Source: Bacteroidia bacterium (GTDB taxonomy: Bacteria; Bacteroidota; Bacteroidia; Bacteroidales; Paludibacteraceae). From it: a stretch of DNA of 35,449 nucleotides. The notes under the pieces were generated by a model, which saw nothing but the letters and a program-made list of their open reading frames with translations, ran no database searches and was not told where the DNA came from. The translations under genes and the position numbers were made by a program. Positions within the stretch are counted from its first letter, which is position 1, and each line of letters starts with the position of its first letter. Where the stretch lies: positions 1 through 35,449 of the forward strand of contig SAAO01000038.1 of the NCBI GenBank assembly GCA_009929375.1. Direction: 5' to 3'. Of this stretch, positions 25,636-32,752 are shown one piece after another.

Positions 25636-25804
25636 AATGGAACGCGGATTTACACTAACTTAGCCGATTAAAGCTGATAATCTTAAATTAAATACTGATT
25701 TTATCTTGCAAGCAAGATCGGATTTACTTTTAAAAATCATATCGGTTTACCGATATTCAAATCTGTATTAAATCCGTTTAACCAGCGTCAATCCGCGTTC
25801 TATT
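25636..25804. mobile_element. 169-bp inverted-repeat mini-element (MITE-like)
   Basis: It occupies most of the btuB-btuG gap. The ends are 25-bp imperfect inverted repeats (25636-25660 and 25780-25804), perfect for 11 bp: GAACGCGGATT against AATCCGCGTTC. Inside are further small palindromes (TATCGGTTTACCGATA at 25740-25755; CTTGCAAG at 25706-25713). It has no coding capacity. Sequences containing GGAACGCGGATT recur in intergenic regions of many Bacteroidetes genomes (from memory), so this is probably a dispersed repeat that inserted into the operon. Confidence 0.55.
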
Positions 25805-25825
25805 CTTCAGTGGTTTTATAAAAAT

Positions 25826-26977
25826 ATGAAAATGAATTTTTTTAGTGAAAATATAAAGGTGTTATCGTTTGTAAATAAGGTGATTATTTATAATGCATTT
25901 CCCATTTTTATTGCATTATTTTGTATTTCTGTCCTTTCTTCCTGCGACGACATGGAAGACAAACTAAAACCCGCAATAAACACCGGAGCTGCGGAGCCAA
26001 CGAAACTTTACATCCTTTCCGAAGGGCTGTTTAATCTGAACAACAGCACGCTGGCAAGTTACGACCTGAACAGCAAAACGCTGATAACTGACTTTTTTCT
26101 GACTGTGAACAAGCGCGGACTGGGCGACACGGCCAATGATATGGGCATTTACGGGTCGAAAATGTATGTAGTGGTAAATGTATCGAGTCAGATTGAGGTG
26201 CTGAATGTAAAAAGCGGAAAATCGCTGGCACAAATTGCCATGAAAAATGAAAAAGGCATTGCCCGCGAACCACGATATGTAGAATTTCATGCCGGAAAAG
26301 CCTATGTATGTTCGTTCGATGGCACTGTGGCCAGAATTGATACAAGCACTTTAAAGATTGAAGCTTTTGTGCAGTGCGGTAAAAATCCGGATGGCATTTG
26401 TGTAGCCAACAACAAGTTGTATGTGACCAACTCGGGCGGATTGAGTTTCCCTGATTACGACAACACGGTTTCGGTGATTGATATAAACACATTCACCGAA
26501 ATACAAAAGATTACAGTGGCTACCAACCCCGGCAGAATTCATGCCGACAGCGAAGGCGATGTGTATGTGGTCTCGCGGGGAAACTACGGAGCAAATCCCT
26601 ATGTTTTTCAACGTATAAATTCAAATACTGATATGCTGGAGGATACATTTGAAGATATTCAGGCATTGAATTTTAACATTCACAACGACACGGCGTATAT
26701 TTATAATTATGACTTTATGAATCAGACATGCTGGGTAAAGGTTTTCGATTGCAAAACTGAAAAAATAATTTCGGAAAATTTTATTACCGATGGCACAGAG
26801 TTAAGCACTCCTTATGGTGTGGACATTAATCCGGCCAACGGCGATGTGTATCTGACCGATGCTAAAAGTTATACGGTTTGGGGCGATATACTTTGCTTCG
26901 ACCGACATGGAAAACTGAAGTTCAAAATCAACGAAATAGGACTAAATCCAAACAAGGTGGTTTTTGTAAGCCCCTGA
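25826..26977 (+). CDS. btuG: BtuG-like surface beta-propeller lipoprotein (cobalamin binding)
   Basis: A 383-residue lipoprotein. The lipobox VLSSC puts the lipidated Cys at 40, after an unusually long N-terminal region; the acidic CDDMED start resembles the Bacteroidetes surface-export signal. The remainder is a YncE/DUF5074-type seven-bladed beta-propeller, with repeats such as LYILSEGLFNLNNSTLASYD, MYVVVNVSSQIEVLNVKSG, KAYVCSFDGTVARIDTST, KLYVTNSGG, DVYVVSRGN and DVYLTDAKSY. BtuG proteins of gut Bacteroides bind B12 extremely tightly on the cell surface and hand it to BtuB; the position behind btuB and the riboswitch supports the same role. Key ligand contacts cannot be checked by eye. Confidence 0.85.
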   Translation: MKMNFFSENIKVLSFVNKVIIYNAFPIFIALFCISVLSSCDDMEDKLKPAINTGAAEPTKLYILSEGLFNLNNSTLASYDLNSKTLITDFFLTVNKRGLGDTANDMGIYGSKMYVVVNVSSQIEVLNVKSGKSLAQIAMKNEKGIAREPRYVEFHAGKAYVCSFDGTVARIDTSTLKIEAFVQCGKNPDGICVANNKLYVTNSGGLSFPDYDNTVSVIDINTFTEIQKITVATNPGRIHADSEGDVYVVSRGNYGANPYVFQRINSNTDMLEDTFEDIQALNFNIHNDTAYIYNYDFMNQTCWVKVFDCKTEKIISENFITDGTELSTPYGVDINPANGDVYLTDAKSYTVWGDILCFDRHGKLKFKINEIGLNPNKVVFVSP

Positions 26978-27011
26978 TAAAACAACACAAATCAATCATA
27001 AAAACATACCG

Positions 27012-27057
27012 GCTTCGCAAGTAAATTCCGGAAGAATACAATTGTAGTTTGCGAAGC
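27012..27057. repeat. inverted repeat in the leader of the third B12-locus gene
   Basis: GCTTCGCAA (27012-27020) and TTGCGAAGC (27049-27057) are perfect inverted copies around 28 bases that include TTCCGGAA; GTCCC (27065) and GGGAC (27080) form a further small hairpin. It is probably an mRNA structure between btuG and the next gene; no T tail, so not a terminator. Confidence 0.4.
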
Positions 27058-27136
27058 AGTGGAAGTCCCGTGGGTCACAGGGACAGGAATTTTGCGGCCC
27101 TTTTTCAACGTAACAATTATTTATAAACAACAGAAA

Positions 27137-28984
27137 ATGAGAAGATTTACTTTATTACTTACTGCATGTATAATGCTGATAACGCATTTTACATTTGCTC
27201 AGAACTCCGAAAAAATTACGCGCGTTCTGGAATATAAACCTGCTCCGGGGCAACATATCAACCGACTGTTTCCCTCGCCGGCCATGAGCGACACTTATGC
27301 CAATGCGCTGCAATTTGCCTCCAACTGTTTGGTAGACAACAAATCGATGCTCGGACTGGGTGCTTATGGTGGTTATGTGGTGGTTGGTTTTGATCATCCC
27401 ATTGTAAATGTGCCGGGCGAATACGATTTTAAAGCGCTTGGAAATGCTTTTACGAACAGTTCTGAACCGGGCATTGTAATGGTTTGTCAGGATTTGAATA
27501 AAAACGGGCAACCCGATGCAGACGAGCCCTGGTACGAACTGGCAGGCTCGGAGTATAACCACTCACAAACTATGCACAACTACGAAATTACATATTATCG
27601 CCCTGAGCCTGACGGACAAAAAGCCAACATTCGCTGGACCGATAATCAGGGTGGCGAAGGTGTGGTGACGCATATTTCGTTTGCTTCACAGGCTACCATG
27701 TATCCACTTTGGGTAACAGACAACAGCATGACTTTCAAAGGTACAAAATTGCGCAAAAATGCCTTACTGAACGGTTCTACATGGACTTTACCCGCGTTCG
27801 ATTGGGGTTATGTGGATAATCACGCCAACACATCTACCAACGACAAAGTGGGTTTTAAAATTGATTGGGCTGTGGACGATAGCGGAAATCCGGTGCATCT
27901 GGACTATATCGACTTTGTAAAAGTATATACAGCCAATGTACAGGAAGCTGGCTGGCTCGGCGAAACTTCGGTGGAATTTGCGGGTATTGTAGATTTGCAT
28001 GCACAGGAAAATATGGCTGTACATCCTCCTGTAGGTGAGAACTTTATAACACTCGATCTTCAAAACACCACTACGCTGGCCGGAAATCCACTTGCAGCAA
28101 ACTCGCACTGGACCGACACTTATGCCGAAAATGTATATCTCGAATCGCAGAACATCATATTCTCGCACCGCACTGGTTGGGGTGGCACGTATTGGGATGG
28201 TTTTACTATCAGCAACCGCGCCGACAATACCGATTATGGTACAGGAAGTTCCGAGGGTTGGGTGCCCAATCAGTTTGGCTCCATGGCTAAGGGCGGTGTC
28301 AGTGGCGAAGGTTCAAATTATTTGGTTGCTTATTGGGGTTCGTACAACGATGCAGGAGTCGTTGATGTAACCGAAACATCAAATTTTGTTATGTTTAACG
28401 ATGGTAAAACATACAAACCCACGGGCATGTATGTAACCAATGCGCCATGGTCATATTACGGCATTAAAAACGGCGATCAGTTTGCACGGAAATTTGTACA
28501 GGGTGACTATTTTAAACTTATTGCCAAAGGTTATGCGGCCGATGGAATAACGGTAACGGGCACTTCAGAATTTTATCTGGCCGATTATCGTTCGGTAAAT
28601 CCTGTGCAATGGAAACTCCACAACAGCTGGCAATGGATGGATTTATCTGCTCTGGGTCAGGTTTCGTACATTCAGTTTACAATGGAATCGACCGACTCTG
28701 GCACATGGGGCATAAATACTGCGACTATGTTCTGTATGGATAAACTCACGGTTGAAAAAGTAAACACAACCACTACGGCAGTCGAAAATACAAAAACTAT
28801 CAATGCATATCGTGCAGGCAATACGCTTTACAACCTGCCCGTAGGTGGCAAATTAAGCATATATCGCGTAAACGGAAGTTTGTATCAGCAAACCGAAATC
28901 CGCCATACCGAAATGCAACTGCCAACCAGCGAAATGCTGATTATACGCATTACCACCAACGAAGGAAGCAAAGTAATTCGTTGA
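27137..28984 (+). CDS. two-domain surface protein with DUF4465 (BtuH-like) half and T9SS sorting domain
   Basis: A 615-residue protein from ATG 27137; the upstream 26 in-frame residues do not look like protein, while the chosen start gives a signal peptide (THFTFAQ). Residues about 25-275 form a domain seen in Bacteroidetes cell-surface proteins near corrinoid genes (GAYGGYVVVGFDHPIVN, then DLNKNGQPDADEPWYELAGS). Residues about 290-545 match DUF4465 (RTGWGGTYWDGFTISNRAD, then NYLVAYWGSYND, then CMDKLTVEK). The last 65 residues are a T9SS CTD (KLSIYRVNGSL, then EMLIIRITTNEG). In Bacteroides the DUF4465-type BtuH proteins are surface lipoproteins that bind B12; here the protein is not lipidated and would be delivered by T9SS. 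It is third in the riboswitch-controlled locus. Corrinoid binding is inferred. Confidence 0.8.
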   Translation: MRRFTLLLTACIMLITHFTFAQNSEKITRVLEYKPAPGQHINRLFPSPAMSDTYANALQFASNCLVDNKSMLGLGAYGGYVVVGFDHPIVNVPGEYDFKALGNAFTNSSEPGIVMVCQDLNKNGQPDADEPWYELAGSEYNHSQTMHNYEITYYRPEPDGQKANIRWTDNQGGEGVVTHISFASQATMYPLWVTDNSMTFKGTKLRKNALLNGSTWTLPAFDWGYVDNHANTSTNDKVGFKIDWAVDDSGNPVHLDYIDFVKVYTANVQEAGWLGETSVEFAGIVDLHAQENMAVHPPVGENFITLDLQNTTTLAGNPLAANSHWTDTYAENVYLESQNIIFSHRTGWGGTYWDGFTISNRADNTDYGTGSSEGWVPNQFGSMAKGGVSGEGSNYLVAYWGSYNDAGVVDVTETSNFVMFNDGKTYKPTGMYVTNAPWSYYGIKNGDQFARKFVQGDYFKLIAKGYAADGITVTGTSEFYLADYRSVNPVQWKLHNSWQWMDLSALGQVSYIQFTMESTDSGTWGINTATMFCMDKLTVEKVNTTTTAVENTKTINAYRAGNTLYNLPVGGKLSIYRVNGSLYQQTEIRHTEMQLPTSEMLIIRITTNEGSKVIR

Positions 28985-29039
28985 AAAAATTTATAGTCTC
29001 ACAAGCTATAATTTGTTGATTTTTCGAAATATAAGCACT

Positions 29040-29075
29040 AAACAGCGACTCTGTGAAGAATCGCTGTTTTATTTT
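29040..29075 (+). terminator. terminator of the B12 locus
   Basis: AAACAGCGA (29040-29048) pairs with TCGCTGTTT (29061-29069), followed by a T-rich tail, 55 bases after the stop at 28984. Confidence 0.75.
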
Positions 29076-29142
29076 TACCCCCAACCCCACTTGGGTGTTA
29101 GAATATACTTAAGTATTCGATAATTATTATTGATATGTTTTC

Positions 29143-29308
29143 ACCACATAGAACACAGTAGTTTTGAAAACAACAGAAAAGACTAAGAACACATAGGATT
29201 ATCCCGAATATCGGGATAATTTCAGAGCAATAAAAGTATCGTCAGATACTTTACTATATGAACTAAGTCTTTTTTTATCAATAATTTCTATGTGTTCTAT
29301 TGTGTTAG
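29143..29308. mobile_element. palindromic dispersed repeat of about 165 bp
   Basis: AGAACACATAG (29186-29196) and CTATGTGTTCT (29288-29298) are perfect inverted copies; AAAGACT (29178) pairs with AGTCTTT (29266). Nested hairpins lie inside: ATTATCCCGA/TCGGGATAAT (29198-29220, 3-base loop) and AAAGTATC/GATACTTT (29233-29252). A second CACATAGAACACA copy is at 29145. There is no coding sequence. It occupies most of the 402-bp gap before the thioredoxin gene and resembles the CACATAGAACACA-type repeats common in Bacteroidetes intergenic DNA (from memory). Confidence 0.55.
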
Positions 29309-29356
29309 AAATATATCATTAAATATTTCAACGAACTTAATTCAAAATGTTTTCTG

Positions 29357-29364
29357 TATTTTTG
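29357..29364 (+). promoter_or_regulatory. candidate -7 box for the TlpA-like gene
   Basis: TATTTTTG fits TAnnTTTG and lies 22 bases before ATG 29387. No -33 element is in the right place. Confidence 0.45.
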
Positions 29365-29386
29365 GCTAAAAATAATTTTACTCATA

Positions 29387-29908
29387 ATGAAAAAACAAAT
29401 CCTCATACTTGCGGCAGTATTATTTTCGGCCTTTGCCTTTTCGCAGGCTGCCGACGATCGTGGTTATCTGGTAAAAACAGGCGACACAGCTCCCGATTTC
29501 AGCATGAAGCTGACCGATGGCAAAACCGTAAAACTCTCCTCGCTCAGAGGAAAAGTGGTAATGCTACAGTTTACAGCCAGCTGGTGTGGTGTTTGCCGCA
29601 AGGAAATGCCTTTTATCGAACGTGATATCTGGCAAAAGCACAAAGCCAATCCAAACTTTGCGCTGCTGGCCATCGACCGCGACGAGCCGCTCGAAACTGT
29701 CGTTAAGTTTGCCAAAACCACCGGCATCACCTATCCTATCGGCCTCGACCCGAAAGCTGACATTTTTGCGCTTTACGCCGACCGCAAAGCCGGCATTACC
29801 CGCAATGTGATTATCGACAAAAATGGCAAAATTGTAATGCTCACACGCCTTTACGACGAAAAGGAATTTGCCGGAATGGTGAATGTGATTGATAATTTGC
29901 TGAAATAA
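29387..29908 (+). CDS. exported TlpA-like thioredoxin-fold protein
   Basis: A 173-residue protein: signal peptide to about 20 (AFAFSQAAD), then a TlpA/AhpC-type thioredoxin fold with GDTAPDFSMKLTDGKTVKLS and the redox motif WCGVC (C67, C70). The position that is a cis-Pro in thioredoxins reads GITRNVIIDKNGK, closer to the Thr/Arg of peroxiredoxins. This could lower oxidase activity or mark a peroxiredoxin-like subfamily. The likely role is reduction or isomerisation of disulfides in periplasmic proteins or cytochromes. It is monocistronic, flanked by repeat-rich gaps. Confidence 0.85.
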   Translation: MKKQILILAAVLFSAFAFSQAADDRGYLVKTGDTAPDFSMKLTDGKTVKLSSLRGKVVMLQFTASWCGVCRKEMPFIERDIWQKHKANPNFALLAIDRDEPLETVVKFAKTTGITYPIGLDPKADIFALYADRKAGITRNVIIDKNGKIVMLTRLYDEKEFAGMVNVIDNLLK

Positions 29909-30043
29909 TTCATGCCCCTATATCCCCTAAAAGTGGTCTTAAAGTTAGCATCGTTTAGTTTACTCAGTGATTTCAAAACGAATTTATCAAAGTAAAATTT
30001 AGCTGTAAATTCACTCTCTACATCCTACTCACCATCTACATCA

Positions 30044-30126
30044 GGCGTAATATCCGGAATGCAATTCCCGATTTTGGCGTAATATTTGGAATACAATTCC
30101 CGATTTTGGCGTAATATTTGGAATTA
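30044..30126 (+). repeat. 2.6 tandem copies of a 32-bp repeat with operator-like palindromes
   Basis: Units at 30044-30075 and 30076-30107 plus a partial unit at 30108-30126, starting GGCGTAATAT. The first two units contain a perfect inverted repeat GGAAT-N3-ATTCC (30056-30068 and 30088-30100), 32 bp apart, about three helical turns. In the third the palindrome is degenerate, but the unit supplies the TTTG (-33) of the promoter. No spacers separate the units, so this is not CRISPR. Confidence 0.75.
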
Positions 30127-30148
30127 AAATAAAAATACCATATCTTTG
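30117..30148 (+). promoter_or_regulatory. promoter of the AAA/DUF4143 gene
   Basis: TTTG at 30117-30120, a 20-base spacer and TATCTTTG at 30141-30148 match the Bacteroidetes consensus very well. The -33 element lies inside the last unit of the 32-bp repeat. Confidence 0.7.
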
Positions 30149-30174
30149 TGTTGAAAATCACAACACATAGCAAA

Positions 30175-31422
30175 ATGAGAAACAGAGTTTACACCGAAAT
30201 TTTTCAGAAAAAAAGTCAATCGAAGTTCGGGCGCATTTTGGTCATTACCGGTGCCCGCCAAACCGGGAAAACGACTTTGATACGAAAAATATTTTCCGAT
30301 TACACCTACATATCGGTGGAAGACCCTGTGATGCGACGGACTTTCACGGAACTGACTGCACTACAGTGGAAAACGCTTTACCCGAAAGCTGCTCTCGATG
30401 AAGTGCAAAAAGAGCCACAGTTAATTGAAAGCATCAAAGCCACATACGACCAGTGGGAAGAACCACGCTATATACTGCTTGGCTCAAGTCAGTTACTTTT
30501 ACTCGAAAAAGTGCGTGAAAGTCTGGCGGGACGATGTACCATCCTGGAGCTATTCCCGCTTACATTACCCGAACTGCAAACCAACGGCTGGGACGATCCC
30601 GTGATACCTTCGTTGTTTCAACAGGAATTGGCAGAACAAAGTACTGATAATTATCTGCCATCATTTTTGCTCGACCAGAGGCATGCACTAAAACTCAAAG
30701 CCTACAATCATTATTTACGTTTTGGGGGTTATCCTGCTGTGAGTGGCGACGACACAACCGATACCGAAAAAACCGAATGGTTGCGCAATTATGTGCGCAC
30801 TTATCTCGAACGTGACATACGCGATCTGGCATCGTTTCGCGATTTAGAGCCTTTTGTAAAACTTCAGCAATATCTGGCACTAAATACAGCAACACTTACC
30901 AACGCTGCATCGATAGGGAAACAACTTGGCATATCGCCCAAAACAGTTCAGCGGTATATTTATTATTTCGAAATGAGTTATCAGGCCATAAACCTGCCTG
31001 CCTGGTCGCGCAATGCCGGCAAAAGGCTTGTAAAATCTCCAAAAGTGCATTATCTCGATCAGGGGGTGACCCAGGCTGTACTAAAAAAACAGGGTGGTCT
31101 CACAGGAAACGAATACGAAAGTGCCATTATATCCGAAATTTACAAGCAAGCCAAAAACTCAGGACTTGCATTACAATTCAGTTTTTTGCGTACGCACGAT
31201 GGCAGAGAGGTCGATTTACTCATCGAGTTTCATGATTACTATTATGCATTCGAAATAAAAATGGCTGAAAAAGTAAGCCAGACTGACGCCCGGCATCTTT
31301 TCAATCTTGAAGAATTTCTCGACAAACCTGTAAAAAAAGCATTTTTACTTTCGAACGATTTCCGAACACAGTATTTCGACGAAAAAACTGTGGCCCTACA
31401 TGCAGCTATGTTTTTGGGATAA
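30175..31422 (+). CDS. AAA ATPase with DUF4143 and nuclease-like C-terminus
   Basis: A 415-residue cytosolic protein from ATG 30175; the further upstream GTG (30148) overlaps the -7 box and is rejected. Walker A is GARQTGKTT at 26-34, Walker B ALDEVQ at 73-78 (D75, E76) and the sensor-like LLGSSQ follows, identifying the AAA_14 family. The middle holds a winged-helix-like segment (IGKQLGISPKTVQRYIYYFE). The C-terminal DUF4143 half contains GREVDLLIE and YYAFEIKM, the D...ExK pattern of PD-(D/E)XK nucleases. Function in this family is unsettled; members are often linked to defence, mobile DNA or toxin-antitoxin contexts. The repeat array in front suggests dedicated regulation. Confidence 0.88.
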   Translation: MRNRVYTEIFQKKSQSKFGRILVITGARQTGKTTLIRKIFSDYTYISVEDPVMRRTFTELTALQWKTLYPKAALDEVQKEPQLIESIKATYDQWEEPRYILLGSSQLLLLEKVRESLAGRCTILELFPLTLPELQTNGWDDPVIPSLFQQELAEQSTDNYLPSFLLDQRHALKLKAYNHYLRFGGYPAVSGDDTTDTEKTEWLRNYVRTYLERDIRDLASFRDLEPFVKLQQYLALNTATLTNAASIGKQLGISPKTVQRYIYYFEMSYQAINLPAWSRNAGKRLVKSPKVHYLDQGVTQAVLKKQGGLTGNEYESAIISEIYKQAKNSGLALQFSFLRTHDGREVDLLIEFHDYYYAFEIKMAEKVSQTDARHLFNLEEFLDKPVKKAFLLSNDFRTQYFDEKTVALHAAMFLG

Positions 31423-31523
31423 CTCCGAAATATTTTTGTCTCAAAAATCTATTATTATTCATTCCCGTACAATAAAACAGCGCAAATAGTTCGGTTATTA
31501 AAAACTTATTCATTACATTTGCT

Positions 31524-31576
31524 GCCCTTTTCCCCTAAAAAAATCTGATTGTCAGAACCGGGGAAGGGCTTTTTTT
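31524..31576 (+). terminator. terminator of the DUF4143 gene
   Basis: GCCC-TTTT-CCCC (31524-31535) pairs with GGGG-AA-GGGC (31560-31569) with a small internal asymmetry, then a T run. It ends just before the endonuclease start, which argues against the longer frame beginning at 31549. Confidence 0.7.
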
Positions 31577-31602
31577 GTTTTACTATCAAAATGATTTATC
31601 GA

Positions 31603-32664
31603 ATGAAAAAACTTTTACTCCTGTTACTTGCGCTGCCTGTGCTAATGCTTGCGCAACCCAAAGCCGGATATTACGATGCGGCTATAGGGAAAACTGATGC
31701 TGCGTTGAGAACGGCATTAAACAGCATTATAAAAAGTCCCAATGTCACTTCATATGATGGACTCTGGACTGCTTATGGAACGACCGACATAAATCCTACT
31801 ACAGGCAAAATTTGGGATATGTATTCAAACTGTTCATTTACGTGGAAAACAGACCAAAATAAAGGAAATACCGGCCCCGAATGTACCAATTATAATCGTG
31901 AACACTCAATTCCACAAAGTTGGTTCAACCAAGCATCTCCAATGGTCAGTGATGCATTTCACGTTTATCCTACAGACTCAAAAGTGAATGGTATTAGGGA
32001 CAATTTTCCGTTTGGAGAAGTAGGTACTGCTACGAATAATAATAAAATTACTACGACAGGAAATGGTAGCAAATTAGGCGACTCAGATTTCCCTGGTTAT
32101 ACAAGTACTGTATTCGAACCCATCGATGAATACAAGGGTGATTTTGCACGTACATATTTTTATATGGCTACTTGCTATGCAGGTAAATGTGAATCATGGT
32201 CAGGTGGCGTTTTTGGAAATCAAAATCTGGGATTAACCGATTATGGTAAAGAAATCTTTTTGAAATGGCATCGTCAGGATCCTGTAAGTACAAAAGAAAC
32301 AAACAGAAATAATGCAGTAGAAAAAATTCAGGATAACCGCAACCCATTTATCGATTATCCGATGCTGGCCGAACATATCTGGGGAAATAAAAAAGGTGTA
32401 GCGTGGTCGTTTACTTCGGGGGTTGATGCGCTGAAAATTGAGTTTAGTATTGGTCCAAATCCTGTGCAAAACAAAATCAATATCCGCACTGACGAGCACG
32501 ATATGACTTGCAGTATTTTCGACCTCAACGGACGACTGCTGATGGAAAAATCGCTTCCGGGCACTGCCGAGCTGGCTGTGGATATGCTCGAAAATGGCAT
32601 GTATCTGATAAAACTCACCAAAGGCGAACGCAATAGCATTCAGAAATTTATTATCAGCAAATAA
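31603..32664 (+). CDS. secreted endonuclease I family nuclease with T9SS sorting domain, paralog 1
   Basis: A 353-residue protein from ATG 31603 (signal peptide MKKLLLLLLALPVLMLAQ; ATG 31591 is an in-frame alternative). The endonuclease I domain runs from about 22 to 270: IWDMYSNCSF, the active-site REHSIPQSW with catalytic H101, HVYPTDSKVNGIRDNFPFGE with further metal-site residues, EYKGDFARTYFYMA and NPFIDYPMLAEHIWG. Family enzymes are non-specific extracellular or periplasmic nucleases. The last 75 residues are a T9SS CTD (SIFDLNGRLLM, then NGMYLIKLTKG). Probably releases nucleotides from extracellular DNA. It is followed by a paralog, with a terminator between them. Confidence 0.92.
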   Translation: MKKLLLLLLALPVLMLAQPKAGYYDAAIGKTDAALRTALNSIIKSPNVTSYDGLWTAYGTTDINPTTGKIWDMYSNCSFTWKTDQNKGNTGPECTNYNREHSIPQSWFNQASPMVSDAFHVYPTDSKVNGIRDNFPFGEVGTATNNNKITTTGNGSKLGDSDFPGYTSTVFEPIDEYKGDFARTYFYMATCYAGKCESWSGGVFGNQNLGLTDYGKEIFLKWHRQDPVSTKETNRNNAVEKIQDNRNPFIDYPMLAEHIWGNKKGVAWSFTSGVDALKIEFSIGPNPVQNKINIRTDEHDMTCSIFDLNGRLLMEKSLPGTAELAVDMLENGMYLIKLTKGERNSIQKFIISK

Positions 32665-32691
32665 TCACAAAATTCTTTTTTAAATCAAGAG

Positions 32692-32726
32692 AGAGAGGCC
32701 AAAATAAAAATTGGTTTCTCTTTTTT
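32692..32726 (+). terminator. terminator between the two endonuclease genes
   Basis: AGAGAGGCCAA (32692-32702) pairs with TTGGTTTCTCT (32711-32721), including two G-U, around an 8-base A-rich loop, then six T. It supports independent transcription of the two paralogs. Confidence 0.75.
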
Positions 32727-32752
32727 GTCTCACTCACAAACTTTCTAAAGAC

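Noticed and set aside
27059-27136. 26-residue N-terminal extension of the DUF4465 protein
   Set aside because: The upstream region contains an inverted repeat and hairpin, and the signal peptide begins at ATG 27137.
30044-30126. Short CRISPR array
   Set aside because: The 32-bp units are directly joined without spacers and there are no cas genes.
30148-30174. GTG start for the DUF4143 ATPase
   Set aside because: It overlaps the -7 box TATCTTTG; ATG 30175 is downstream of a well-formed promoter.
31549-31602. N-terminal extension of endonuclease paralog 1
   Set aside because: It is encoded by the terminator hairpin and T run, whereas ATG 31603 starts a normal signal peptide.
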